A stretch of DNA of 64,000 nucleotides from Gemmatimonadaceae bacterium (GCA_020846935.1 JADLCY010000010.1:62001-126000); one strand, 5' to 3'; shown: positions 37,515 through 47,282, counted from the stretch's first letter. The notes: generated from the letters alone by a model not told the origin. Translations and numbers: made by a program.

Positions 37515-38584
37515 CTGAATCGTCGCGGAAAGAAGTGGAGACCTAGCGCGTGCGGATGCGCGATATGCGTTCCGATTGCTGAATCACGAGCTGGGGTAGG
37601 CCAAAGGCTCTGCCAATCGTTCGTCAGGGTCATGAGGAAGGCTTCAAGATCCTCCATCTCGCTAACTGACAGGTCGATGGGGCGAACGACCGGATCGAGG
37701 TTGGGATTGGCCACCCCGCCGTTTGAGTAGAACTTGATCACGGCGGCAAGAGTCGGGAGGCTCCCATCGTGCATGTAGGGTGCAGTCACTCCAATGTTCC
37801 AGAGCGAAGGTGTCCGGAATGCTCCCCAGTCTCGCCTGTTCCCGGTGACCTCGTAGCGCCCCGCATCAAGCATGATGGAGTCAGCGTAACCCACTCCGAT
37901 GTTGTGAAACCTGCCATCGTGAAACGCAATGATTCCAGATCCCATTGGATCGGGAAGTGGCAAGTGGCAACCCGAGCAGCCAGTCCGATTGCTTCGAAAG
38001 AGTCGCCAACCGCGATGCTCGGAATCGGAGAGCAGTGGTTCTGCCCCGAGGTAGAAGCGTTCGAAGCGCGAGCCCGTCGTCACCAAGGTGCTTTCGAATG
38101 TTGTGAGCGCGTCAAGGAGGTCTTTCGCCTGAGGCATTCTCCCATAGGCGGCGCGAAAATGGCGTCTGTAGTCTGTGCGTGCTCGCAAACGCGCAGCAGC
38201 TTCTGGCGCAGTGATCCCCATGTCCCCTGCCTCGGAGAACACGAACGACAGCTGGTGCGCGAGGGACGTCGCGCGGCCATCCCAGTCGAACGTCGTGCGA
38301 AACACCGTAGCGTTCACAAGGGATGGCGCATTTCGCCGGCGTGCATCGACCCCTATTCCAGCACTAACTGCGCGCGGCTCAGCGAATGCATGGCGCGGGT
38401 CATGGCATGTCGCGCAGCTCAGGGTCGAATCTCGAGAAAGCAGAGGTTCGGCGAACAGCGCTCGACCCAAGGCAACGCGCGCCGCGTGAAATCCTTCGTG
38501 TGCCTTGCGCGGAACGGGACCTTGGACCGCCGGCCCGAAGAAGGCCGGCGTCGCGAGCAACAGTGCGACAGCGATAGCAGGCAT
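37511..38584 (-). CDS. Di-heme cytochrome c peroxidase / MauG-like enzyme
   Basis: This 357-residue periplasmic enzyme starts at ATG 38584 with GAGGGTG upstream. A signal peptide (MPAIAVALLLATPAFFG) precedes two c-type heme sites: CATCH at residues 57-61 and CSGCH at 203-207. Family blocks include NAPSLVNATV with FDWDGRATSL, and FRTPSLWNIGVTAPYMHDGS followed by LPTLAAVIKFYSNGG. The superfamily includes hydrogen-peroxide-reducing CcpA and MauG/MbnH, which oxidise tryptophan in partner proteins. It heads the cassette and has its own promoter. Confidence 0.9.
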   Translation of the reverse strand: MPAIAVALLLATPAFFGPAVQGPVPRKAHEGFHAARVALGRALFAEPLLSRDSTLSCATCHDPRHAFAEPRAVSAGIGVDARRRNAPSLVNATVFRTTFDWDGRATSLAHQLSFVFSEAGDMGITAPEAAARLRARTDYRRHFRAAYGRMPQAKDLLDALTTFESTLVTTGSRFERFYLGAEPLLSDSEHRGWRLFRSNRTGCSGCHLPLPDPMGSGIIAFHDGRFHNIGVGYADSIMLDAGRYEVTGNRRDWGAFRTPSLWNIGVTAPYMHDGSLPTLAAVIKFYSNGGVANPNLDPVVRPIDLSVSEMEDLEAFLMTLTNDWQSLWPTPARDSAIGTHIAHPHALGLHFFPRRFR

Positions 38585-38615
38585 GTTCACCCTCACGCCA
38601 TGACGCGGCCGACTC

Positions 38616-38644
38616 ACTATTGGCCCGTCTCTCGCGATTGTCAA
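38616..38644 (-). promoter_or_regulatory. Sigma-70-type promoter of the di-heme/propeller/peptide cassette
   Basis: On the minus strand a perfect -35 TTGACA (38644-38639) is followed after 17 bp by AATAGT (38621-38616), a 4/6 match to TATAAT. Transcription would begin about 25 nt before the ATG at 38584. It is one of the few textbook promoters visible here, suggesting housekeeping-type expression. Confidence 0.65.
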
Positions 38645-38932
38645 GCAGGGCCATCCTTTTCCGCCTTCCCACGGTTTCTTGCGGGCGGCGCCAGGCGCGA
38701 GGTCGTGCCACAGTGGCTACAGCGACCTGGGCATCACGGGAGTCGAACGCCGCCTCGGGCGCGGGCGAGGGTTGCGATGACTCCGAGGTCGTGAGAGCTG
38801 CGGCGAACTGCAGCGGTCCTGTTGTTTGGGCAGGCGATGTGTTGAAGAGGCTGGCTCCCGGTGCGACACTGTTCGCTGCACGCCGACAAGGTGCCGATAA
38901 TGAACGTGTCCCGGCGCACAATGCCTCGGCCC
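38645..38932. other. Intergenic region between the cassette promoter and the beta-helix gene
   Basis: About 290 bases lie upstream of the cassette promoter and downstream of the beta-helix gene stop. Several frames are open but none has protein-like composition or a ribosome site. No hairpin with a T tract and no repeat is seen. Confidence 0.4.
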
Positions 38933-40612
38933 TCAGCGTGCGATCACGACCGCGGACACGCCGGCATCGATCCGCGCGCGCGCGATGCCAGCCGAACCTA
39001 ACGCGTCGGCCAGGGTGGCGTGCCACGTGGTGCCAGGAGGATAGGTGACCGTCGCCCGCCCGACGAAAGCGTTCCCCGTCCACTGTGACGCGCCGAGTGC
39101 GCCGGCCTGCCACGCGACCAATCCCTCGCCCACGCCACTCGCGCCCACACCATATTGCCCGCGCGGGAACACGTTCCGGTCGAACACGAGATTCCCGACG
39201 GCCTTGAGGCGGCCGCCGGAGATGTCGAACAGCACGGCCTCCCGGATCCTCGCCCCTTCCTCGAAGGTGTTCCCCCGAACGACGACGTCATCGTTCTCCG
39301 AGAGAAAGATCATCGGCCGCGCATCCCCTTCGAAGGGCGCGACGTTGAGCGGGCCGATCCAGTTCTCGAGGATGGCAAACCGGCGGTTGCTGGAATCGGT
39401 CACCGTGACGCCATTCTGGTCGGCCCGACCGGCGATCGAAAAGCCCGCGCCGGTCTGGCGTACGAGGTTGCGCCGGATCGTCCAGTCCGACGTGCCGCAC
39501 GCCGGACATCCGAGGTTCTGCGATGTGGACTTCAGCACGAACGCATAACCCGTCTGGCCGTCCGTCCACGATCCCTCGATCACGTTCTGCTCCACGAGCA
39601 CACGCGCCGAGGACTTCGTCTCGATCAGGTTCTTCACGTTCCAGTTGGCGCCCTTCCACGCGAGCGGCTTCGCGATGTGGTTACGTCTGATGGTCACGTC
39701 GCTCGGTACGAGCCCTGGCACCCTGGGGTCGGCACCACCAAACATCACGTTCTCGCTCGCCGCTTCGAGCGTGTTGTTCTCGATGAGGATGGGTCCGGAC
39801 GCATTCCAGCTGATCCAGCACTGGCTGTCGAATCCGGATGCGTGAATCTCCTCACACCAGGAATCGCGGAGCGTCTGCGCGCCGCCATTGCCGGCCACGG
39901 CTCGTCGCACGTGTTGACGCGGCCATCCGTGCAGGTACACCTGCTGGAGCACGATGTCGGTCGGCAGGTCCGAGGCGAGTCGCTCCTGTGCGGTGCCGAT
40001 CTGGACGAGCGCGACCGGACCCTCGACCATGGTCGAGTCGGTCGTGACCTCGACGCCGAGGAGCATGGTGCGCGTCGCGCGTGCGGCGAATGTGAGCGGC
40101 GTGGTGCGGTTGGCGCTGACGATGCGGGCGAGTCCAGGCGCGGTGGAGGGCCGCATGCGGCCCGGGGGGATCGTGCTCGCCGAGCGGATGACGACCCAAC
40201 CCGGGTCGACGCGTGGCGGAACGGTGAACGTCCCCTGGTACGTGCCCGCCAGGCAGAGCACATCTCCGCCGCGTGCGGCGTTGAGTGCGCCCTGCAACTC
40301 TCCGGTACCTACACGGACCGTGCAGGCGCGATCATCCAGGTCGTCGGGCACGAGCGGCATCGACCGCGGCAGGTGGACGCCGCTGGCGCTCGGCATCGTG
40401 TCGGTCGGGGCGGTCGTCGTGTCGGTCTTCGCCGTGTCCGGCACGTTGATCGGCACGATCGGGAGACCGACGAGGCGTGTGAGCACGACGCCGCCAGGCG
40501 CGATCGGATCCACCGCACAGCCCGCGAGGGCCGTGAGCGTGAGCAGGATCGCGAGTGGTGCCCGGGCGACTGGCAGGAAGGGCGGGGCGCGGGTAGGCGA
40601 AGTTGGCGTCAC
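38933..40612 (-). CDS. Right-handed beta-helix lipoprotein
   Basis: This 559-residue exported lipoprotein starts at GTG 40612, with AAAGGG upstream. A basic N-terminus leads into PLAILLTLTALAGC. A Thr/Pro-rich linker follows, then the start of a parallel beta-helix, GELQGALNAARGGDVLCLAG. Repeated helix turns such as GPILIENNTLEAASENVMFGG, DVTIRRNHIAKP and VLVEQNVIEG come next, then DWTIRRNLVRQ and DVVVRGNTFEEG. These resemble pectate-lyase/right-handed parallel beta-helix repeats (PbH1), often found in polysaccharide-active or adhesive proteins. Catalytic residues are not evident. It is divergent from the Ig-like lipoprotein gene. Confidence 0.8.
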   Translation of the reverse strand: MTPTSPTRAPPFLPVARAPLAILLTLTALAGCAVDPIAPGGVVLTRLVGLPIVPINVPDTAKTDTTTAPTDTMPSASGVHLPRSMPLVPDDLDDRACTVRVGTGELQGALNAARGGDVLCLAGTYQGTFTVPPRVDPGWVVIRSASTIPPGRMRPSTAPGLARIVSANRTTPLTFAARATRTMLLGVEVTTDSTMVEGPVALVQIGTAQERLASDLPTDIVLQQVYLHGWPRQHVRRAVAGNGGAQTLRDSWCEEIHASGFDSQCWISWNASGPILIENNTLEAASENVMFGGADPRVPGLVPSDVTIRRNHIAKPLAWKGANWNVKNLIETKSSARVLVEQNVIEGSWTDGQTGYAFVLKSTSQNLGCPACGTSDWTIRRNLVRQTGAGFSIAGRADQNGVTVTDSSNRRFAILENWIGPLNVAPFEGDARPMIFLSENDDVVVRGNTFEEGARIREAVLFDISGGRLKAVGNLVFDRNVFPRGQYGVGASGVGEGLVAWQAGALGASQWTGNAFVGRATVTYPPGTTWHATLADALGSAGIARARIDAGVSAVVIAR

Positions 40613-40816
40613 GAATCTAGCCCTTTCGGGGGACACGCAAGTACTCCCATGACGCGCGCCGTCACCCTGGGGCAAAGGGCCGAGTCCGGCGGCGGGGGGA
40701 ACCGAGCTCTGCCCGGGACGCGGCCCGGGCGAGGGGCATTCGGGCTTGTGGATTGGCCGGATTGCCGGGGCTTTGGCGCGTAGCCAGTGGCCCGTCAACG
40801 TCCACCGGAGCTGGTC

Positions 40817-43800
40817 ATGCATCCGCGCGCCTCCCGTTCGCTTTGCCTCGCAACCTTCGTGCTCCTGGCCGCGTGCGGCGGTGGAGTCGAGGCCACGACT
40901 CCGCCGGTCCCGGTGGTCGCCTCGGTGACCGTCACCCTGGCCAGCGCCACGATCGCGATCGGGCAGACGACCGTGGCTACCGCGGCGGCGCGGGATGCAC
41001 AGGGCGCCAGCGTGACGGGCCGCACTGCGGCGTGGTCCTCCGGGACGCCATCGGTCGCGAGCGTCGACGCGTCCGGAACCGTCACGGGGGTCGCGGCAGG
41101 GACGTCGGTGATCACCGCGACCATTGATGGCCGAACGGGTCAGGCGACGGTGACCGTCACGCCACCGCCCGTGGCGACCGTGACCGTAGCGCTGGCGGCA
41201 CCGATGATCGCGATCGGACAGACGACGCAGGCAACGGCGGTGTTGCGTGACGCGGCCGGTGCCGCGCTGACGGGTCGCGTGGTTGCGTGGACGAGCGCGT
41301 CGCCGGCGGTGGCCACCGTGAATGGCTCCACGGGCCTGGTGACCGGTATCTCGGCGGGCAACGCGATCATCGTCGCGACGAGCGAGGGCCGGACGGGGCA
41401 AGCGACCGTGACCGTGCGGGAGCCCGTGGCTCTTGGGGCGGTCTCGTTGCAGCGGATGGACGGCCAACCGATCGATCCATCCAACGTCGCCGGTCGAATC
41501 AAGCACTCCGTCGATCCAGTGCTACCTGCCGGGTTTCGAGGTGTCATCGAGGTGAAGGTGCGCGGGCGCGTGATGCGCACCGACTCGGTCTTTGGTGCGG
41601 CCACATCGGGCCGAACCCTCGCGCGCACAGGCGATATCGATCGTGAACTCGACACGGCGTCGCCGGTCACGGTGCTCACCGCGCGTGAGCTCACGTCGAC
41701 CGTGCTGGCCAACGGCGCTACGGACATCGAGACGACGCTCCGCGGCCTCCCCGCGGGGGGCCCGCCGGTGTCGACGACGGTCCGCACGGCGATCACGCTG
41801 CGCAATGACGATGCCGTTCGGCTCTTCGTACAGCCGGCGCGAACCACGGTGATCAACGGCACGCCGGTCTATTCGGGCAGCACGAACATGTACGTGCAGG
41901 ATCTTGCGTACTCCGGCATCGCCATTGATCAGGTCGAGGTGATCGCCGTGGGAGCGCAGTCCACCTATGGGAGCCAGCCGATCGGCGGCGTGATCAACCT
42001 GATCACCAGGACCGCGGGCGACGTCGGGAAGGAGTTCACGGTGACGGTGCCAGGCGAATCGCCGCAGAACGGGATGCGTTTCGCGATTGGTCTCGTCAGT
42101 CGTGGGCCGCTGTCCTATCGGATCGGCGACATCCCCCGCACCAATGGCAACGCCGCCAGCATCGACGGCTCGCTCCTGGCGACGACGCTTCAGGAGTCGG
42201 CGACGATCACGTTGCCGCAGGGGATCTCCTACCAGTACATCCCGCCCCAGGATCTCGGGATCTTTCCGGCCGGATACACGCCAGTGGACGCATCCCCTCG
42301 TTGGAGCGACAATCAGGCGCCGGTCGCGAGTCCCACCGCGGTCGCTCCGTTGCAGCGGGCGCTCGTCGTCGGTCAGCGCGCATGGGGGTCGACGGGCAAG
42401 CTTGGTCTCTCCGGCAACTACTTCGGCAACGAATACTCGGCGGCGACCTTCGTGAGCCCTGGCGGATTCACCGACAACGTCGCCGGCGTGCCGTCGGCGC
42501 CCTCCTACACGTGGTACGCCTCGAAGGCTCGGAGCACCCTCTTTGCGCCGTCGAGTCGCGTCAGCGACTTCGGCGTCATCCCCCAAACGTTCAGCAGGGA
42601 GTGGTATCTCGGTGTATCGCTGAGCGATCGGGCGGGGAATGCCGGCTTCTATCCCGTGAAGACCAATGCGGCCAATCCATACACCACGGGCAACGTCATG
42701 ACCCCGTCGGCACAATTGGGCCAGACCGACGGCCTGTTCGGGCGCATCACGTCGGCCGACAACGTGACAAACTCCGGCGTGCTCTCGGGCGCCGTGTTCT
42801 CGAACCCGGCAACGCTCGGCAACTGGAAGCTCTCCGTCAGTGTGACGGGCCTCAACTATGCGTCGAACATGATGACCGGACTGGTGTCCCGGTACGGCGC
42901 GCGGGCGGACTGTCTGTACGGATTCAGTGGATGCACGGTGCCCGAGGTACTCGGGAGCACGGCCAACGCGCAGGGCACGCAACTCGGCTTTGACCTGACC
43001 ATGGCCGACCTGAACAACCGCTGGCGGGCCAACCTTGGCGGCACGGGCGAGGGCGTGGTCGAGGGCGCCTTTGTGCCGTACAACGCGGCGGGGATCGAAG
43101 GGATGAACGCGCACAGTTGGCAACGCCCGTTCATTTCCCTCTTCGACTTCACGTCTCCCACCTCGCAGGTTGCCGTGACGACCACCACGCCCGGGAACGT
43201 GAACGTGAAGCTCACGGGCGCAGACAACCTCGGGCTCGAGGGGTTCGAAGTGGGCGCGTACTGGAACTGGCCGAACCCGCGCAGCGGTCAGGACCTTCGC
43301 ATTCCGTTCTACGTGGGTTCGGCCGGCGGGAACCTGGCGCAGGGCTTCGACACGAACATGCAGCTGGATATCGCGGGCGCGTATCCACGCATCGGGTCGT
43401 TCTTCGATCCGGTCAGCGGCGCCGTCACCGGACCGCATTTCGACATCAAGGGAGTGTACAGCCGCTGGCGCGACTGGTCGCATCGGTGGAGCTCCGTGTC
43501 GCAGGTGGCGTGGTCCAACACGGAGCCGATCCCGCCCATCGCGAGCGGTCTCCAGATCCGGCACTCCACCTCCACGCAGACCGTGTGTGGGGGGACGGTG
43601 TGCCAGGGCAACGTGCCGATGACGGCAACGTTCGTGCTCGAGGCGTTCACCCCGGTTCGTGTGATTCCGTTCCCCAAGGGCAAGGTGGTGCTGATCGGCC
43701 CTGGGGGTGACATCTCGTTTCTCGATGAAGACGAGGATCCGGACGAACTCCAGGTGACCGGCGGATGGAGGTACACCTACACATTCGGCGCGGACGGGGC

Positions 43801-43960
43801 GCAGCTCCGGCTGCCGGCGGGCAACTACCTGGCCAAGTACGTGATGCCGGACAAGGACGGCAAACGCGTGTTCTTCTCGGGGCAGTTCGGCGGGCTGAAC
43901 ATCGTGGCTCCCGCGCAGCCAAACCCATGGTTGACGCGCCCCATGCGTCCGCTGTTCTGA
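40817..43960 (+). CDS. Large lipoprotein with two Big_2 domains and further Ig-like regions
   Basis: This 1047-residue lipoprotein starts at ATG 40817 (GGAG 9 nt upstream), and the lipobox is FVLLAAC. Two tandem bacterial Ig-like (Big_2) domains follow, each with IAIGQTT, TGRxxAWxSxxPxVAxV and GRTGQATVTV patterns. The rest (about residues 230-1047) is beta-rich and includes SLSDRAGNAGFYPV, typical of extracellular Ig repeats, with a C-terminal segment ending RPMRPLF. Between about 41660 and 42015 the sequence oddly resembles a TonB-receptor plug. It is probably a surface adhesin or structural protein. The function is unknown. Confidence 0.75.
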   Translation: MHPRASRSLCLATFVLLAACGGGVEATTPPVPVVASVTVTLASATIAIGQTTVATAAARDAQGASVTGRTAAWSSGTPSVASVDASGTVTGVAAGTSVITATIDGRTGQATVTVTPPPVATVTVALAAPMIAIGQTTQATAVLRDAAGAALTGRVVAWTSASPAVATVNGSTGLVTGISAGNAIIVATSEGRTGQATVTVREPVALGAVSLQRMDGQPIDPSNVAGRIKHSVDPVLPAGFRGVIEVKVRGRVMRTDSVFGAATSGRTLARTGDIDRELDTASPVTVLTARELTSTVLANGATDIETTLRGLPAGGPPVSTTVRTAITLRNDDAVRLFVQPARTTVINGTPVYSGSTNMYVQDLAYSGIAIDQVEVIAVGAQSTYGSQPIGGVINLITRTAGDVGKEFTVTVPGESPQNGMRFAIGLVSRGPLSYRIGDIPRTNGNAASIDGSLLATTLQESATITLPQGISYQYIPPQDLGIFPAGYTPVDASPRWSDNQAPVASPTAVAPLQRALVVGQRAWGSTGKLGLSGNYFGNEYSAATFVSPGGFTDNVAGVPSAPSYTWYASKARSTLFAPSSRVSDFGVIPQTFSREWYLGVSLSDRAGNAGFYPVKTNAANPYTTGNVMTPSAQLGQTDGLFGRITSADNVTNSGVLSGAVFSNPATLGNWKLSVSVTGLNYASNMMTGLVSRYGARADCLYGFSGCTVPEVLGSTANAQGTQLGFDLTMADLNNRWRANLGGTGEGVVEGAFVPYNAAGIEGMNAHSWQRPFISLFDFTSPTSQVAVTTTTPGNVNVKLTGADNLGLEGFEVGAYWNWPNPRSGQDLRIPFYVGSAGGNLAQGFDTNMQLDIAGAYPRIGSFFDPVSGAVTGPHFDIKGVYSRWRDWSHRWSSVSQVAWSNTEPIPPIASGLQIRHSTSTQTVCGGTVCQGNVPMTATFVLEAFTPVRVIPFPKGKVVLIGPGGDISFLDEDEDPDELQVTGGWRYTYTFGADGAQLRLPAGNYLAKYVMPDKDGKRVFFSGQFGGLNIVAPAQPNPWLTRPMRPLF

Positions 43961-44033
43961 CCCAAGCGGGCGCTTGCGCCTTCGCGTCGAGCAGGCGATG
44001 ATGCGCCCCTGATCTCTGCCACGAGGATCCGGT

Positions 44034-47000
44034 ATGTCGCGTCTCGTTGCCCTGCTGTCCGTCGTTGCCTCCACCGCGGTCAGTGTGCCGGGGGTGTGGG
44101 CCCAGGCGCCAGCGCCCATCAGGTTCGCACGCTTTCCACATGTCGCGAACGACGGCCGGCTGGCCTTCACGTACGCCGATGACATCTGGATCAGCGACGC
44201 AAACGGCGCCAACCCGCGTCGACTGACGGCCCATGTGGCCCGCGACATCGCGCCGCGCTTTTCGCCGGATGGCCAATGGATCGCCTTCACCAGCAACCGC
44301 AACGGCAACAACGACGTCTATGTGGTGGGCGCCGCCGGGGGCGAGCCGCGCCAGCTCACGTGGTTCTCCGGGGACGACCAGGCGCTCTATTTCGCGCCCG
44401 ACGGTCAGTCGATCATCATGACGTCGACGCGCGGGCCGAACCCCTGGGGGTCTCCGCTCTATCGCCTTCCGCTCGACGGCACGATCCCGATGCCGTTAGG
44501 CATGGACATCGGGCGCAGCGGCATGATGAAGCAGGACGCGACCGCGGTGGCCTTCAACCGCGTGCTGCCGACGTATTGGCGGAAGGGATATCGCGGCAAC
44601 AACAGCGGAGACATTGCCGTCCAGGACGTTCGCACCGGCGAGATCCGCGAGATCACGGACACGGACCTGCAGCAGTACAAGGGCCACGTGAACGACGTGC
44701 ATCCGATGTGGGGCGCCGACGGCATGATCTACTTCGCGTCGGAGCGGGATGGCACGCTCAACATCTGGCGGACCTCGGCGGCCGGCGGTGCCGCGCAGCA
44801 GGTCACGCGTCACCGGAATGACGGCGTGCAGTTCCCGTCGATGTCGCCCGATGGCCGCCACCTGGTGTACGAGAACGAGTTCGAACTGTGGACGCTCGAC
44901 GTGCCCGGTGGCACGCCACGCAAGGTGCCGATCACGCTCGCCTTCGATCCCAAGGAGAACGACGCCCAGGTCGTCACGAGCGACAGCCGCGCCGAGGGCT
45001 TCGCCGTGTCTCCGGACGCCGGCGCGCTGGCGGTCGACTATCACGGCGAGATCGTGATCGTCCCGGTCGAAGCGGGCGTCGGTGAGCGACTGCAGCTCTC
45101 CAACAGTCCGTGGCGTGAGCGATTCCAGGTCTACTCCCCTGATGGAAGAAGGCTCGCGTACGTGTCCGATGAGTCGGGCGAAGAAGAGGTGTGGGTCATC
45201 GAGGTGGCGACGATGCAGCGCCGCAAGCTGACCACCCACGAGTCGGTCAAGGCCGACCTGACCTGGGCGCCCAACTCGCAGAAGCTGGCCTACACGGCGT
45301 CCAACCGACTGTTCGAGGTGGACGTGTCGGGCGCCAGCGCGGCGCGTGAGGTGGCGTCCAACCCCGCGGGTGGCTTCGCCAACGTGCAGTACGCATCCGA
45401 TGGATCGTGGATGATCTACGTCAGGCGCGATGACGACCAGAATGCCGAGGTGTTTGCGCTCGACGTCGCGGCGAAGCGGGAGTACAACCTGACGCAGAGC
45501 CCGTTCAACGAGACGAGTGCGCAGCTCTCGGCGGATGGTCGCACGATCGTGTTCACGTCGAACCGCGATGGCGGTACCACGCAGCTGTTCGCGGCTTCAC
45601 TGGCCCGTCTCACCGAGGATCCCAACGACCCGCTGGTGCGCGAGCGCCTGCGTCGTGCGAGCGCGCGGCCAGACAGCGCACCGGGCGCTGGGGCGCTGAG
45701 GATCGACGCGGTCGGCATCGACCGCCGCGCCGTGCAGCTGACGCGCGGGACGAGCGCGGTGGGCGTGTTCTTCCTCTCGCGGGATGGACGCACGGTCTTC
45801 TTCAGTCAGGGCACGGGGGGCGGCCCCGGCGGTGGTGCGCCGGCCGCGGGAGACAATCCGGACGCGGGCCTGTATGCCGTGAACATCGATGGTCGTGAGC
45901 GACGCCGGATCGCGCAGGGCACGTTCACCGGCATGGTGCCTTCGATGGACCGGCGCACCGTGTTCTTCCGCAGCACTCCACGCGCCGGCGGAGACGACGG
46001 CGCTGCCGAGCCCGGGTTCGAGATCCACAAGCTGGTCGTGGCCGCGCCGCAGCGGACGGAGCGGGTGAACTTCACGTTTCCGGTGCGCGTCGACCGACGG
46101 GCGGAGTGGAATCAGCTGTTCGAAGAGTCGTGGCGCGTGATGAAGTACCGCTTCTATGACGAGAAGATGCACGGCTACGACTGGGATGCGATCCGCACGC
46201 GCTACCGGCCGCTGCTGGCGCACGTGGGCACGAACGAGGACCTCTACGACCTCACCAACGAGATGATCGGTGAGTTGAATGCCTCGCACACCGGCGTCAG
46301 CGGACCGCCGACGCGCCCGATGCCTGCGATCTACCGCACGCGCTTTCCGGGTTTCGAAGTCGAGCCAGCCAACGGCCGCTATCGCGTGACGCACATCTAC
46401 AAGGACGGACCAGCAGATCGCGAATGGATCGACCTGTCCGTCGGTGACTACGTCCTGGCCATCGACGGTCAGGAGCTGAAGGCGGGCGACAACTACTGGA
46501 AGCTCCTCAGTACGACCGCAAACGATTACGTGCCGGTGCGCTACGCAAAGACGCCGGACGGCGCCGGTGCACGGACCGTGCGTGTCGCGACGGTGACGTC
46601 TCTGACTGACATCCGCTATGAAGAATGGGTCGCCAGGAACCGGGACGAGGTGACCAGGGCCACGAACGGCGACATCGCCTACGTACACATCCGCGCGATG
46701 AACCAGCCTTCGCTGGCGCGCTTCCGAAACGAGATCGACCAGTTCTCCAACGCCAAGGGGATCATCGTCGACATCCGCTTCAACGGTGGTGGCAACATCG
46801 ATCAGGAGCTCATCGACATCCTCGAGCGTCGTCCCTACCAGTTCTGGAACAACCGGAGCGGTTCACGCGTGTGGGGTCGTCGCCCGCGTCAGGCGATCGC
46901 GGGCCCCAAGGTCATGCTCATCAATCACCGCTCCGGCTCGGACAGCGAAGTCACGCCGATGGGGTTCCGGCAGCTGGGGCTTGGGCGCATCGTCGGCAAC

Positions 47001-47273
47001 CCGACCGCGGCCGCGGTGATCGCGACCGGCAGCTACGCCCTCATCAATGGCGGGGCAATTCGCACACCGGGCTCCCTGGTGATCACCTGGGATCCGTCGA
47101 AGCCGAACAACTATGGCGTCAATCTCGAGAACCTCGGCGTGCCGCCCGACGTGTGGGTGGAGAACTCACCCATGGACGAGGTGAAAAAGGTCGACCGGGA
47201 ACTGCGCACGGCGATCGATGAGGCGCTCAGGATGCTGCGGGCCTCGCCGCCGCGGGTGTCGAGCGACCAGTGA
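44034..47273 (+). CDS. Tricorn-like protease (S41), secreted
   Basis: This 1079-residue exported protease degrades peptides. It has a signal peptide (SRLVALLSVVASTAVSVPGV to WAQ). The first half is propeller repeats of the PD40/TolB type (PRFSPDGQWIAFTSNRNGNN, FPSMSPDGRHLVYENEFELW). The second half has a tricorn C1-like segment (WRVMKYRFYDEKMHGYDWD), a PDZ domain (YKDGPADREWIDLSVGDYVL) and an S41 catalytic domain. That domain has DIRFNGGGNIDQ and the likely nucleophile Ser about 971 in HRSGSDSEV. Unlike archaeal tricorn it carries a signal peptide, as bacterial homologues often do. Confidence 0.92.
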   Translation: MSRLVALLSVVASTAVSVPGVWAQAPAPIRFARFPHVANDGRLAFTYADDIWISDANGANPRRLTAHVARDIAPRFSPDGQWIAFTSNRNGNNDVYVVGAAGGEPRQLTWFSGDDQALYFAPDGQSIIMTSTRGPNPWGSPLYRLPLDGTIPMPLGMDIGRSGMMKQDATAVAFNRVLPTYWRKGYRGNNSGDIAVQDVRTGEIREITDTDLQQYKGHVNDVHPMWGADGMIYFASERDGTLNIWRTSAAGGAAQQVTRHRNDGVQFPSMSPDGRHLVYENEFELWTLDVPGGTPRKVPITLAFDPKENDAQVVTSDSRAEGFAVSPDAGALAVDYHGEIVIVPVEAGVGERLQLSNSPWRERFQVYSPDGRRLAYVSDESGEEEVWVIEVATMQRRKLTTHESVKADLTWAPNSQKLAYTASNRLFEVDVSGASAAREVASNPAGGFANVQYASDGSWMIYVRRDDDQNAEVFALDVAAKREYNLTQSPFNETSAQLSADGRTIVFTSNRDGGTTQLFAASLARLTEDPNDPLVRERLRRASARPDSAPGAGALRIDAVGIDRRAVQLTRGTSAVGVFFLSRDGRTVFFSQGTGGGPGGGAPAAGDNPDAGLYAVNIDGRERRRIAQGTFTGMVPSMDRRTVFFRSTPRAGGDDGAAEPGFEIHKLVVAAPQRTERVNFTFPVRVDRRAEWNQLFEESWRVMKYRFYDEKMHGYDWDAIRTRYRPLLAHVGTNEDLYDLTNEMIGELNASHTGVSGPPTRPMPAIYRTRFPGFEVEPANGRYRVTHIYKDGPADREWIDLSVGDYVLAIDGQELKAGDNYWKLLSTTANDYVPVRYAKTPDGAGARTVRVATVTSLTDIRYEEWVARNRDEVTRATNGDIAYVHIRAMNQPSLARFRNEIDQFSNAKGIIVDIRFNGGGNIDQELIDILERRPYQFWNNRSGSRVWGRRPRQAIAGPKVMLINHRSGSDSEVTPMGFRQLGLGRIVGNPTAAAVIATGSYALINGGAIRTPGSLVITWDPSKPNNYGVNLENLGVPPDVWVENSPMDEVKKVDRELRTAIDEALRMLRASPPRVSSDQ

Positions 47274-47282
47274 TGGATGGTG

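Noticed and set aside
38933-41506. A much longer start for the beta-helix lipoprotein (about 300 extra codons)
   Set aside because: The extension runs through the divergent promoter region and into the opposite Ig-like gene, and its translation is Arg/Gly/Asp noise. GTG 40612 directly precedes a lipoprotein signal.
41522-44311. A 929-codon open frame on the minus strand opposite the Ig-like lipoprotein gene
   Set aside because: It is antisense to a well-supported gene, rich in Arg/His/Gly, and has no ribosome site or domain. Long antisense frames are common at this GC content.
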